Below are positions 17,827-26,764 of a stretch of DNA of 64,000 nucleotides, in pieces. The position numbers were made by a program, and so were the translations under genes. The stretch's first letter is position 1; every line of letters begins with the position of its first letter. The notes beneath the pieces were generated by a model, which saw nothing but the letters and a program-made list of their open reading frames with translations, was not told the origin of the DNA and made no database searches. The stretch spans positions 1,218,008 through 1,282,007 of the forward strand of contig KE159599.1 in NCBI GenBank assembly GCA_000403275.2, written 5' to 3'. This DNA comes from Lachnospiraceae bacterium 28-4. GTDB taxonomy: Bacteria > Bacillota > Clostridia > Lachnospirales > Lachnospiraceae.

Positions 17827-17926
17827 AGAGGGTTTGGGACACTTCCCAACAAGCAAAATCCCCGTCCGGCGCGTCAGCGTCGAAAGGGGATTTACGGAAA
17901 AGGGTACTCTTTTCCTATGCTTGCTA
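17827..17926 (-). other. oriT-like block, copy 2 (before the anti-restriction gene)
   Basis: Inverted copy of the block at 9075-9164: 28 bases (17827-17854) and 34 bases (17893-17926) are identical, and the spacer forms a different hairpin (AAATCCCC/GGGGATTT instead of ATTTCTG/CAGAAAT). It lies upstream of the 1712-residue anti-restriction-like gene in the same relative orientation as copy 1 to mobC. It could be a second transfer origin or a strand-specific promoter. Confidence 0.55.
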
Positions 17927-17937
17927 CGCTACGAAAC

Positions 17938-19719
17938 TTATTTTTTCTTCGGTATCTCTATCTTGTAGTTGACATACTTCCCGCCCGTATCAGTTAAAAC
18001 AACGGTTCCGTCATATGTTTTGCCTGTTTTCGGGGAATACAAGCCCTTGACATTCGCCTTGCCGGACTTTAAGAGGGCGGCGGCAATCTTCGGGGTAAAG
18101 GTAACTTTTCTTTCCTCAAAGAAACGGTCGTTTTTCCACATGGTAAAGGCGCAATCCCGGTTAGAGCAGTAGAAATTCTTCTTGCCCTCATAGACGGGGG
18201 AACCGCAACGGGGGCATTTCCCGATAGAGGGCTTTTCCTCCCCGCCCGTGAAAGCCGCCTTGCCTTTGTCGGCGGCGGTGTTTTCCTTTACCAGCTCCCG
18301 CGCCATAGCTTCAATGCGCTGCATAAACTCCCCAGCGTCGGCGGCTCCCTTTGCGATCTGCGTCAGATTGTTTTCCCATTCGGCGGTAAGCTGCGGGGAA
18401 GTCAGCATATCCGGCAGGACAGACACAAGGGCGGCTCCGTTCTGCGTGGGGATAAGCTGCTTGCCTTTTCTTTCCGCAAAGCCGGACTTCACCAGCTTTT
18501 CAATGACAGCGGCGCGGGTGGCGGGAGTGCCAAGCCCCCGGCGTTCCGCGTCCGGGTCGGTGTCCCCGTTCCCGGCGCGTTCCATTGCTGAAAGCAAAGT
18601 TGCTTCGTTGTGGGGCTTCGGCGGCGTTGTGAAATGCTCTGTCACCTTTGCCGTAGGGCTTGTAAAGGTCTGTCCCTCGGAAAGCTCCGGCAGGGTGTTT
18701 TCTTCGTCCCCGTCCTCCGGGTCGGGCTTGCCTTTGAGGGTTGCCCGGTAGCGGCGTTCAAGCTCTTTCCAGCCGCCCGCAAGCACTGTCTTTCCCCGTG
18801 CCGTAAACTCCGTACCAGCGCATGAGAAAACCGCCGTGACCGCTTCAAAAATATGCGGCTCGGCGGCAGCGAAAATAAGACGCGCCCCGGCAAGGGTGAG
18901 GATATTCCTTTCACTTTCCGGCAGGGCGGCAGGGTCGGTCTTTGCAAGCTCCATAGTGGGGATAATGGCGTGGTGGTCGCTCACTTTGCTGCTGTCAAGC
19001 GTCCGGGAAACGTCCGGGGTAAACTCCGCGCCCTCCATAAAAGGCAGCTTGCCGGACAGCATGGTAACAGTCTTTGCCGCCGTTTCCCCCATGTCATCCG
19101 TCAGAAATGCGCTGTCTGTCCGGGGATAGGTAAGCAGCCGTTTTTCATATAAGGTCTGTGCAAGGTCAAGGGTCTGTTTCGCCGTGTAGCCGTAGATTTT
19201 ATTGGCTTCCCGCTGTAAGGAAGTGAGGTCAAAGAGCTTCGGCGGGGCGGCGGTCTTTTTCTCTTTAGTGAGGGAAACACATACCGCCGTTTCCGCTTCA
19301 CAAGCCGCTTTCAGTGTATCGGCTCCCGCCTTATCTGAAATCCTTTCGCTGGCGGCTTCTGCGCCGGATAAGTCAAGGCGCACATGGTAGTATTTTTCTT
19401 TCTTGAAATGGGAGATCGCTTCGCCCCTCTCTACCAGCATTTTCAGCGTGGGGGTCTGCACCCGCCCCACGTTCAAGGTCTTGTGATACAGGCAGGAGAA
19501 AAGGCGCGTCGCGTTGATACCGATTATCCAGTCGGCTTTTGCCCTGCACAATGCGGAAGCATAGAGCGCGTCATAGTCCCGCCCGTCTTTGAGGTCGGCA
19601 AAGCCCGCCTTGATCGCCTTATCCTCCATTGAGGAAATCCACAAGCGGCGCATGGGCTTGTTACACTGTGCCACGCCATACACAAAGCGGAAGATCAATT
19701 CCCCCTCGCGCCCAGCGTC
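17938..19719 (-). pseudogene. topB: topB 3' part: topoisomerase III without its TOPRIM start
   Basis: Encodes the main body of a type IA topoisomerase: the frame runs from DAGREGELIFRFVYG through the active-site Tyr in LLTYPRTDS to a C-terminal zinc ribbon CPRCGSPVYEGKKNFYCSN. The N-terminal 105 codons are at 26767-27081, separated by the 7-kb insertion at 19720-26764. Joining the two at the shared GA gives about 698 residues, normal for ICE topoisomerases. As it stands the gene is broken; a TTG at 19698 has no good ribosome site. Precise excision would restore it. Confidence 0.92.
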
Positions 19720-19730
19720 TGTTGGATAGT
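19720..19730 (+). repeat. Left terminal inverted repeat of the topB insertion
   Basis: tgttggatagt, exact reverse complement of 26754-26764. The base pair TC at 19718-19719 is the target dinucleotide, also present at 26765-26766. Confidence 0.9.
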
Positions 19731-19757
19731 TGGAATAGGTGACTTAGAAAATATCCA

Positions 19758-21395
19758 TTATTCAAGGGTTTCCAGTGCCCCTATGAACTTGTAATGGATA
19801 GTAAGTCGTTGAATTTTCTGCCCGTCTATCTCTACGGGTTCAGAAACAAGAATTTTTTCTATAAGTTGGTTGATTATCTTAAAATTGAGTTCCGTTATTC
19901 CTGCATAACCGCTTATCTGCTCCGCAAAATGCTCAATGGAAGATAACTGTTCTTTGTCCGCTATGGCACTTTTTTCAAGTTCCTTTATCTTGGCTGTCAG
20001 TTCTTCCTGCTCGCTGTCATACCTTGCCGACAACATTTGGAAACGCTTTTCCGTTATCAGTTCCCTTGTCAAATCCTCATACAGTTTGGCATACAGGTTT
20101 TCTATTTCCGACACTCGCTGTTTACATTGCCTTAGTTCCTTTTTCTGCTGTTCCTTGTCCGCTGACAGTTGGAGATTAAGACGCTCCGCAATTTCCGTTA
20201 CCATTGCTTTCCTGTCCGCCAGTGCCTGTCCTGCGTGCTTCTGAATGTCCGCAAGCACAACTTCGTGAACCGTCCTCGCCTCAATGGTGTGTGATGAACA
20301 GCCCTCTTTCCCAAACTTGCGGTATTTGGTACAGCAGTAGAAAGTCTTGTCCAGTACGTTGTTCCGCTTTCTTTTCTGCTCGACTTTGGCAAGCATGGCA
20401 CTCCCACAATCAGCGCATTTTATAATCCCTCGGAAAATGTTGTCATATCCGCTTGAGCTTTCCCCGATAACGGGCGGTCTGCCGTCCAAAATCTTCTGTA
20501 CGGTGTTCCAACGGTTCTGTTCAATGATTGGCTCATGTGTTCCATAGATGATTTCACGCTCCGCATACGGGATATACTGTCTTTTCTTGGAACGCATGGT
20601 CTTTGTCGGTCTTTCCGCTACGGTGAGGTTTCCTGCATAGACGGGATTGCGTAAAATCTTGCTGACATAGGCAGTATCCCAGTCATACATTTTTTCCTCG
20701 TCAGTGTACCGCTCAAACATTTCCTTTTTGTAGAAACTCGGCTTAATGACTTTTGCCTTGCGCAAGCGGTTACAGATAGTGTGAAGCCCCACACCCTCCT
20801 CGGCAATTGAGAAAATCAGTTCCACAACAGGGGCGGTCACTTCATCAATGACAAGGTGGTTATGGTCTTTCTCGTCTTTCTGATAACCGAACGGGGCGGT
20901 AGTAGCCATATACTTGCCCTGCATTCTCCTTGCATGGAGTGCGCTCTTGATTTTCCTTGACGTGTCCTTTGCGTACATTTCATTGATGATGTTGCGAAAC
21001 GGCGTAATATCCATTTGTGCGTTGTCTATGGAGTCCACACCGTCATTGATTGCAATGTACCGCACGTTATGGTTGGGGAAAAACACCTCGATATATGTAC
21101 CCGTTTCAAGATAATTCCTCCCCAAACGTGACAGGTCTTTTGTGATGAGCGTTGACACTTCCCCGTCCTGTATGTCCTCGATAAGCTGTCGGAAAGCGGG
21201 GCGGTCATAGTTCGTACCGCTGTAACCGTCATCAACGTAAAACTGGCAGTTGAGAAAACCGTTGCGCTTGGCATATTCTTTCAGCATGGTTTTCTGTGTG
21301 CTGATACTCATGCTCTCGTTGTTTGTGCCGTCGTCTTTGGAAAGCCTGCAATATAAAGCAGTGATTTTGTCGTTATTCAGTTTTGCCCTTTTCAT
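19758..21395 (-). CDS. Large serine recombinase (TnpX-like) of the topB insertion
   Basis: A 545-residue integrase/excisionase. The catalytic domain opens with ALYCRLSKDDGTNNESMSI (nucleophile Ser in CRLSK), followed by the recombinase domain, a zinc ribbon CADCGSAMLAK ... FYCCTKY, and a coiled-coil/DUF4368-like C-terminus. It should catalyse cut-and-paste at GA dinucleotides. It lies at the left end of the element, as tnpX does at the end of Tn4451-like elements. It is full length with no visible defect. Confidence 0.95.
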   Translation of the reverse strand: MKRAKLNNDKITALYCRLSKDDGTNNESMSISTQKTMLKEYAKRNGFLNCQFYVDDGYSGTNYDRPAFRQLIEDIQDGEVSTLITKDLSRLGRNYLETGTYIEVFFPNHNVRYIAINDGVDSIDNAQMDITPFRNIINEMYAKDTSRKIKSALHARRMQGKYMATTAPFGYQKDEKDHNHLVIDEVTAPVVELIFSIAEEGVGLHTICNRLRKAKVIKPSFYKKEMFERYTDEEKMYDWDTAYVSKILRNPVYAGNLTVAERPTKTMRSKKRQYIPYAEREIIYGTHEPIIEQNRWNTVQKILDGRPPVIGESSSGYDNIFRGIIKCADCGSAMLAKVEQKRKRNNVLDKTFYCCTKYRKFGKEGCSSHTIEARTVHEVVLADIQKHAGQALADRKAMVTEIAERLNLQLSADKEQQKKELRQCKQRVSEIENLYAKLYEDLTRELITEKRFQMLSARYDSEQEELTAKIKELEKSAIADKEQLSSIEHFAEQISGYAGITELNFKIINQLIEKILVSEPVEIDGQKIQRLTIHYKFIGALETLE

Positions 21396-21467
21396 TTTGT
21401 CCTCCTTGATGAAAAGGGACTTCCTCTTAACTCATATTATACTATATTCCCTTTTCCGTTTCCAGTG

Positions 21468-21641
21468 CTAATTTGCGTTGTTTGCCGCTATCTCCTTAAC
21501 CTTTTTTGTTATCTGTTCCTCGGCTATCCGCTTGAATACTGTTTCCATTTTTTCAGTGCCTACATAGTGCCTTTCCACAATAATTTTTGTGGGTGGGTGC
21601 TGTCGGGTGGCTCTTTGCTGTGTATTGCTGTCTTTGCTCAT
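21468..21641 (-). CDS. Small protein upstream of serine recombinase (TnpW-like)
   Basis: A 57-residue protein beginning MSKDSNTQQRATRQHPPTKI and containing KIIVERHYVGTEKMETVFKR, ending EIAANNAN. An AAAGGAG ribosome site lies 7 bases before the ATG. The pattern (basic start, beta-like IIVERHYVG, then a helix with TVF..I) resembles the small protein upstream of the recombinase at 35046. Co-transcription with the recombinase is likely. The function is unknown. Confidence 0.65.
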   Translation of the reverse strand: MSKDSNTQQRATRQHPPTKIIVERHYVGTEKMETVFKRIAEEQITKKVKEIAANNAN

Positions 21642-21758
21642 AAATCTGCTCCTTTAAAATAAAATAGAGCGCATAGATTTTCCTATACGCTCTGACGCTG
21701 TGTTACTTATTCAGTTCTGATTGTGGGAAATGGTTGTTTAGATACACAGGAATTTGTA

Positions 21759-22499
21759 TCAGCTTTGCAGATATTCAATCAGCTTATTTGCATATTCATC
21801 GCTATGCTCGTGTAAATACTGCCCATGTCCCATATGTTCAATCTCTATATCTACTATAGCAGGCAGATATTTCTTTAACAAAGTAACGCTCTTTCTTGGA
21901 TATTGCTCATTTGAGCCTCTCCAGAACAAAATAACCCCCTTGTAATTTCTTATACTTTCAGGAATATGATACCTATACACAAATTCACACGCATTTTTTA
22001 TAGTATTTGAGGTGATGCCCGTATAAAGCATTTCGATAATACTGTTGTTATCTTTTCCCATAACGGCGTCCATCATAAATTTAGGGATTGCTTTTCCGTT
22101 TTGAATCCGCTTGATTGCTTTGCAGAATATATATTCATATGGCTTTGTCAACAAGCCCATCTTTGTCAGAAACGCCGCATCCAAATGTGTTTTAGCGACA
22201 TTAACATTGCCTCTTCCAATAATTTCAACAGCCATTGTTGCTCCCATAGAAAATCCAGACAGACAATACAAATTACCAGATAGATTATTTATTATGTAAT
22301 TTTCTATCTCGTCGCAATTGTTTTTAAGACTGACAAGTTCATCTGTTCTTTCACTGTGACCATCCACTTCTGCCAATATCACATAATAATCTGCCAAATG
22401 TTTTAAAATTGGTTCATAGCAAAGCATTGCTGTGGAAGCCATTCCATGTATAAATAGTATTGACCTATTATTTTTATCGCCAAAACATAAAAAATTCAT
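21759..22499 (-). CDS. Alpha/beta hydrolase (cargo)
   Basis: A 246-residue hydrolase. Oxyanion-hole region LFIHGMAST, nucleophile elbow GFSMGAT (Ser), and a C-terminal catalytic His in EHMGHGQYLH support an active alpha/beta hydrolase fold. The start at 22499 has GGAGGAT; the longer frame is less likely. It is more AT-rich than the flanking mobilization genes and sits between recombinase and relaxase, so it is probably cargo. The substrate is unknown. Confidence 0.85.
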   Translation of the reverse strand: MNFLCFGDKNNRSILFIHGMASTAMLCYEPILKHLADYYVILAEVDGHSERTDELVSLKNNCDEIENYIINNLSGNLYCLSGFSMGATMAVEIIGRGNVNVAKTHLDAAFLTKMGLLTKPYEYIFCKAIKRIQNGKAIPKFMMDAVMGKDNNSIIEMLYTGITSNTIKNACEFVYRYHIPESIRNYKGVILFWRGSNEQYPRKSVTLLKKYLPAIVDIEIEHMGHGQYLHEHSDEYANKLIEYLQS

Positions 22500-22578
22500 A
22501 ACACTATCCTCCATCAATTCCGATTTTGTACCTTTAACAGAATACCACAATCAAACCCATATTTCTATTGAATTTCCA

Positions 22579-24153
22579 TTAAATTTCTTCCTCCCTCCGC
22601 TTAGTCTTGTTTTGTTGTCTGCTATGCTGTCGGCTCTCGTTCTGAAGCTCCCTTTCAAGGTTCTTTCTGTTGTAGCTGATTACTTCCGCATAAGCTAATT
22701 CTGTGGCGGTTTTGGTCTGCTCCTTGCCGATACTGTCATATTCCGATTGCAAAGACTGTATCTCTGCTTTCCACTGTTTAGGCGTTATCTTCTCGCCGTT
22801 CTGTAAAAGGCTCTGCATACGCTCCTTTAGTTCGGGGTACTTTGCAAGGCTTTCTTTATGCTCCTTATCGTATCTCATTTTCGCAAGTCCTTTGAGTGAC
22901 TGGCTCTCTTTATAGGTAGCTTGGATTGGCGCATAGAGGGCATACATTTTTGACAGTTCCTTTAATCGGTTTAGTTTCTGCCCCTTTGAAAGATGTACCG
23001 TTTCCAACTCTTGGTATCTCTGTTCCTTATCCGCTGTGAATTTCGCAAGGCTCTCAAAGCTGTCTATCTTCCTTGTCGTGATGAATTTTTCTGCATTGTC
23101 GGCTGACTGCAAGGCGGTTCTGTCGGATATTCTTCTTAGGTGCTTTCCGCTGACAATCGGCAAATCAAGTCTGCCTTTGCGCTCCCTTACTTTTGCAATC
23201 ATTTCCATGACTTCATTCTTCACGCTGACCGCTGTATTTTTAATCTTGGCATACTGTGCGCTGTGAAGTTCCTGCTTGGCAAGCATGAGCATTTCTTTCG
23301 CCTGTTCTAACAGCATATTGTTTTTGATGATTTCCCGATTGATGTTTCCCCTCTCGGTCTGTATGCCCTTACGCTCTAAAGCGTTGGCAACTGCCCCGAT
23401 ATGGATAGTTGGCTCTTTATCAATGCCTTGCTCCTTAAAAGAACGGTGTTCCCAGTGAAGCGCAATCCCCAACTGCTCATTGGTGGCATTGATTGTGTCG
23501 GCTAAATCCTTGCGCCACATCTTGGCGTTTTCCTTACTGTTCCAGTCGGTGCTGTCGGCGGTGTGGCATTTCCACTGTTTACGGTTTTGCTTGTCAACTT
23601 TCTGCTGACCTGTCTTTTTATCAATCACTGGTATCTTTTCGCCGTTTTCGTCAAGGTCATAGATTTTCTTCTGTTTCGCTCCCCATTCCCCGTTTTCAGT
23701 GAGAGGGCGCATTGTGAGTAAAACATGGATATGGAGATTGCGCTGTCCTTTATCATTCTCGCTGTCATGTATCGCCCAGTCAGCGCACATTCCTTTATCA
23801 ACAAAATTCCTCTGCACATAATCCCTCACGACTTCCTCCGCAAGTTCATAACTCCATTCGTTGGGAAGTGACGCTTTCAGCATTCTTGCAAGCTGTGATT
23901 TCTGCCCTTTCTCTGACAGTTCAACAGCGTTCCATAAGGTGGCTCTGTCTGCATACTCTTTAGGTGCGTTGGGTGGGAGAGAGATTTCACTGTGGACTAA
24001 ATCTTCATGGTATTTAGGGCGGTAGGTCTGCCCGTCATACTCACTCACAAGAATACTCCTGCTGATGTATGATGCTTTCTCAACTGCCGACTGCCCCTTG
24101 CTCCGTTTGACTATGGAAAAACGTGTGCTTGCCTGTTTCGTGACCTTACCCAT
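22579..24153 (-). CDS. MobA/MobL-family relaxase
   Basis: A 524-residue relaxase that would nick the element's own oriT and use the ICE secretion system for transfer. The MobA/MobL domain is in the first 240 residues: SAVEKASYISRS near the catalytic Tyr region, PNAPKEYADRATLWNAVE, and metal-binding His in NLHIHVLLT (about 141-143). The C-terminal half is helical and basic, ending KTKRREEEI. The ATG at 24153 is preferred over a GTG 9 bases upstream. The oriT-like module lies immediately upstream. Confidence 0.93.
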   Translation of the reverse strand: MGKVTKQASTRFSIVKRSKGQSAVEKASYISRSILVSEYDGQTYRPKYHEDLVHSEISLPPNAPKEYADRATLWNAVELSEKGQKSQLARMLKASLPNEWSYELAEEVVRDYVQRNFVDKGMCADWAIHDSENDKGQRNLHIHVLLTMRPLTENGEWGAKQKKIYDLDENGEKIPVIDKKTGQQKVDKQNRKQWKCHTADSTDWNSKENAKMWRKDLADTINATNEQLGIALHWEHRSFKEQGIDKEPTIHIGAVANALERKGIQTERGNINREIIKNNMLLEQAKEMLMLAKQELHSAQYAKIKNTAVSVKNEVMEMIAKVRERKGRLDLPIVSGKHLRRISDRTALQSADNAEKFITTRKIDSFESLAKFTADKEQRYQELETVHLSKGQKLNRLKELSKMYALYAPIQATYKESQSLKGLAKMRYDKEHKESLAKYPELKERMQSLLQNGEKITPKQWKAEIQSLQSEYDSIGKEQTKTATELAYAEVISYNRKNLERELQNESRQHSRQQNKTKRREEEI

Positions 24154-24212
24154 ACATAACACCTACATTCTGCCGACAGGGTAGTGGGGCGCATGGACAG
24201 ACTTTGTGGGCA

Positions 24213-24258
24213 GATAAAAGCCGCACTTTGGCTTTTGTCTGAACGCAAAGTTCACTAA
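24213..24258 (+). other. Hairpin with GCACTTT loop next to MobL oriT
   Basis: CAGATAAAAGCC-gcacttt-GGCTTTTGTCTG forms a stem with an outer ACTTTG/CAAAGT pairing. The 19-base core (aagccgcactttggctttt) is identical to the centre of the long hairpin at 63861-64000, in an otherwise unrelated position. See the separate findings. Confidence 0.55.
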
Positions 24259-24406
24259 AGGGTAGCAAGCGCAGCTTGCGAAGGGGAATTGTCGTTTCCC
24301 CTTTTGGCTGTCGCAAGACAGACAACGCCCTCCGCAGGAGTCCATGCAAGTGAAACTTGCCCCTCGGAGAGCGCACATACCACCTCTGGTGGTATATCTG
24401 TGCGCA
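24241..24406 (+). other. oriT-like module of the MobL element
   Basis: Three hairpins in series directly before the MobL gene: GCAAGC-gca-GCTTGC (24265-24279), GGGGAA/TTCCCC (24283-24301), and a nested palindrome GCGCACATACCACC-tct-GGTGGTATATCTGTGCGC (24372-24406), with TCCGCAGGA between. The same order with different but still paired arms occurs at 43934-44096, so structure rather than sequence is kept. This is the expected place for the nic site; the nic position is not known. Confidence 0.65.
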
Positions 24407-24459
24407 CCCCGTAAACGGGGTGAATATGTTACCTCGGCTTTCCAGTGTCCTTGCCTTTG

Positions 24460-24801
24460 TCATTCCGTACCGCCCTCGCTTTCATTTTCGGCATTGGGGA
24501 GAGTGGATTGTGGGGGAGTGGTTTCTCGGCTTTCCGCTTTGATTTTAGAGATAATCTGCTGACACTCCCTTGTCTGCAATGCAACCGACAAGATACGGTT
24601 TAACTCGCCCTCGTCATAGCGGTAGCAGTCGGGGAAATACTTCACAATGATACCGCCCATGATGTACTTGTGGTGGTTCTCGGCTTTGCGTTTTTTCTCG
24701 TTCTGCTTTTTCTTCTCATTGGCTACACGCTGTTTCGCCTGTTCCAATGCCTGCAATGCTTTTTCTAAATTTCTGCTTGCGTCATTTTTGCTCTCAATCA
24801 T
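24460..24801 (-). CDS. DUF3847 protein
   Basis: A 113-residue protein with a long N-terminal coiled coil (LEKALQALEQAKQRVANEKK) and a conserved region RKAENHHKYIMGGIIVKYFPD. DUF3847 proteins almost always neighbour MobL relaxases and may be relaxosome accessories. It is the first gene upstream of the oriT-like module. A second copy of the family is at 48080. Confidence 0.85.
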   Translation of the reverse strand: MIESKNDASRNLEKALQALEQAKQRVANEKKKQNEKKRKAENHHKYIMGGIIVKYFPDCYRYDEGELNRILSVALQTRECQQIISKIKAESRETTPPQSTLPNAENESEGGTE

Positions 24802-24848
24802 CTTGATACCTCATTCTTTCTGTACTGTGTTGATTAGTTTTGGAAATA

Positions 24849-24889
24849 AAAAAGGTAGCTGATTGTCTGTTAAGATAATCGCTACCTAA
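24849..24889 (-). terminator. Terminator after the gene at 24953
   Basis: On the minus strand AGGTAGCGATTATCT/AGACAATCAGCTACCT (imperfect stem) is followed by TTTTTTATTT. It separates the AT-rich gene at 24953-25531 from the DUF3847-MobL unit. Confidence 0.7.
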
Positions 24890-24952
24890 AGGTAAACAAT
24901 ATTTAGTTTTCATATCATTTTTCTGTCTTGATTTTTCCCGACAAACTGGAAT

Positions 24953-25531
24953 TTATTGAAATGTAATTCTCAAAAGACAAAAATCAAATCCTTGCCGTAT
25001 GCTTTGCACAATTTCTACATAGACAGGTTTTTCAAAAACAATCTCAAATAATTTTTTGTTATATCCAGCAGTGCAGTGACACCATGTTAATGAATTTGAA
25101 TTTTTTGCTTTTTCTAACATAGGACATTCACAAGTAAACATTTTTGTATACAGTTGATTATCTTTAATAAACCAACCGGCACCATTTTCGTTCAGAGCAT
25201 TGACAAATCTATGCAAATCCTTATCCAAAGAGAGATAGAGTTGTTTCAAGTTATTTGCTGTATCTTCTAACCTACCATTTTCATTACAATAGCACTCTTG
25301 GCGAATGTTTTTTACCGTTTTTTTATCAAATCTATTTTCAAGAATAGCAGATAGCTTTTCTACCCACTCGGCTCGAATGTCTGGTGTTGAATTTATAGAT
25401 AATGGAATTTCCTTTATTATGCTTTCTGCAACTTCCCTTGATACATTCTTTTCCAAACTATGTTTCAACCTCATTAACTCATCTATTTCTAATGTCGGAG
25501 AAACTTGCTCTGGCATAGAAAAATTTTTCAT
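24953..25531 (-). CDS. Cysteine-containing protein of unknown function (cargo)
   Basis: A 192-residue, AT-rich gene. The C-terminal half carries CECPMLEK ... LTWCHCTAGYNKKLFEIVF and SIRQGFDFCLLRI, a pattern resembling DUF6144/V4R-like small ligand-binding proteins; the N-terminal half is helical. The similarity is from memory and weak. It has its own terminator and sits within the mobilizable element, so it is probably passenger DNA. An enzymatic role is not evident. Confidence 0.55.
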   Translation of the reverse strand: MKNFSMPEQVSPTLEIDELMRLKHSLEKNVSREVAESIIKEIPLSINSTPDIRAEWVEKLSAILENRFDKKTVKNIRQECYCNENGRLEDTANNLKQLYLSLDKDLHRFVNALNENGAGWFIKDNQLYTKMFTCECPMLEKAKNSNSLTWCHCTAGYNKKLFEIVFEKPVYVEIVQSIRQGFDFCLLRITFQ

Positions 25532-25616
25532 ATTCTTTCTCCTTAAATTCGATTTGTTAAATTGTTCAATGTCATTATCTTACCACAAACGCATACACAA
25601 TTCCATTAAATTTTCT

Positions 25617-25898
25617 TTAATTTCCCTTTGCCTTGTTATTTGCAATCATCATCTGCCTTGCCCGTTCCCTCTGCTCTGTACTGAACGCCCTCGGCTTGCG
25701 GTAGCAGACGTATGACTTTGGAAAAGAATAGGTCTTAGATACCTCGTCCTGCCCTGTCAGCTTGTATGTGTCGGGGAAGTCGGCAACAAGCGTGTCAAGT
25801 TTCCGCATAACCGCTTTATCCCTTGTATAGAGGGTGGCGGTCTTTTCTCCTGCATTATAATTGACAATCGTTTCCTGTTCGTATCGGGAAAGTTTCAT
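25617..25898 (-). CDS. Conserved mobile-element protein
   Basis: A 93-residue protein (MKLSRYEQETIVNYNAGEKT start) with the pattern EKTATLYTRDKAVMRKLDTL and a basic end KAKGN. Similar small proteins recur in phages and mobilizable elements of Clostridia; the function is unknown. The start overlaps the stop of the next gene upstream (ATGA type overlap), so it is co-translated with it. Confidence 0.65.
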   Translation of the reverse strand: MKLSRYEQETIVNYNAGEKTATLYTRDKAVMRKLDTLVADFPDTYKLTGQDEVSKTYSFPKSYVCYRKPRAFSTEQRERARQMMIANNKAKGN

Positions 25899-26503
25899 AG
25901 TGCCATATCCCCCTTTCCTTTGCTGTGGGTTCTGTGCTTTTTTCCCTCGGAAACTGTCGGCTGTTTTGCCTGTTCCTTTGCTCTGGCTAACCTTGTCCTT
26001 ATGGAGTGGTCACGCTCGGTCAGTTTCCGTCTTTTGGTGGTGGCGGTCAGTTCCGCACACGTTTCTTCTGACAGGGAATTTAATTTCTTTAAGGTGCTAC
26101 TTACTATCTGCTTTGTGTTATCGTCTTTTATCTGCGGAAGAATAGCAGACAGACTGGCGCACGTTTCCGCTTTTCCCTGTTCTCCAAACTGGTAAATCAG
26201 ATTGATTTCATCAGCGTTAAAAGGTATCTGTATATTTGCGCCCTCACATAAACGCTCCACGCCCACGCACTTAGGGAGATTTTTTGTCAGTTCGTAATTA
26301 TCCCTCGCTGTGATTGTTCCATGCCTGTCGGTCTGCCTTACCTCGACTTCACACTGGCTTTTCTGTTCCAACACAAGCCACTGGTATTTATCGTTTTCTT
26401 TCGTAAATACAGTCTGATGCGCATTGGAGTGTGTCTTGCTACGGATATATTTGTCGGCGGTACTGTAATAGTCCAAAATCTGTTGTTCCTGCTTTTTATT
26501 CAT
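25895..26503 (-). CDS. MobL-element associated protein related to 47568 and 57209
   Basis: A 202-residue protein. The second half (FNADEINLIYQFGEQGKAET, then ALSAILPQIKDDNTKQIV, and ERDHSIRTRLARAKEQAKQP) aligns with the shorter proteins at 47568 and 57209; the first half is an added domain. A good ribosome site (AGGAGGG) precedes the start. It is the first gene from the right end of the element, with the promoter region in 26504-26764. The role is unknown. Confidence 0.65.
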   Translation of the reverse strand: MNKKQEQQILDYYSTADKYIRSKTHSNAHQTVFTKENDKYQWLVLEQKSQCEVEVRQTDRHGTITARDNYELTKNLPKCVGVERLCEGANIQIPFNADEINLIYQFGEQGKAETCASLSAILPQIKDDNTKQIVSSTLKKLNSLSEETCAELTATTKRRKLTERDHSIRTRLARAKEQAKQPTVSEGKKHRTHSKGKGDMAL

Positions 26504-26753
26504 GGTCTTTGCCCTCCTGTGATATGGATTGATATGATTGATTGGTTTCGGTGTTGATATATGATTTTTTCTCGTTACTTGTTGGGAGATTTGATTGCGG
26601 AATACTGTTGTTGGGTATTTCTCCGCTTGGGGAATAGGAGTTCATTTCATACGGTAATTACCGCATGAAAAAAGACTATAACCGATACTGTCATAGCCTT
26701 TTAAGGATTGAGGAAGTCCCTTTTTTATTTGTATTTGTTTGTCGCCCCTCCGC
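26504..26753. other. Right-end region of the topB insertion
   Basis: No gene. It contains the palindrome catacggtaattaccgcatg (about 26649-26668) and is AT-rich. It probably holds the promoter of the leftward gene set and the recombinase binding sites inside the right terminal repeat. Confidence 0.45.
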
Positions 26754-26764
26754 ACTATCCAACA
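26754..26764 (-). repeat. Right terminal inverted repeat of the topB insertion
   Basis: actatccaaca, the exact reverse complement of 19720-19730, followed by the TC dinucleotide at 26765-26766. Confidence 0.9.

Larger units (their letters stand above)
19720..26764. mobile_element. 7,045-bp MobL mobilizable element inserted in topB
   Basis: The ends are exact: TGTTGGATAGT (19720-19730) and ACTATCCAACA (26754-26764) are perfect 11-bp inverted repeats, and each is flanked outside by TC (GA on the coding strand of topB). GA at the crossover is the hallmark of TnpX/TndX-type large serine recombinases, and such a gene lies 38 bp inside the left end. Inside are the recombinase, small recombinase partner, hydrolase, MobL relaxase, oriT-like DNA, DUF3847 and three small genes. 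All run on the minus strand, like topB. Confidence 0.93.
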
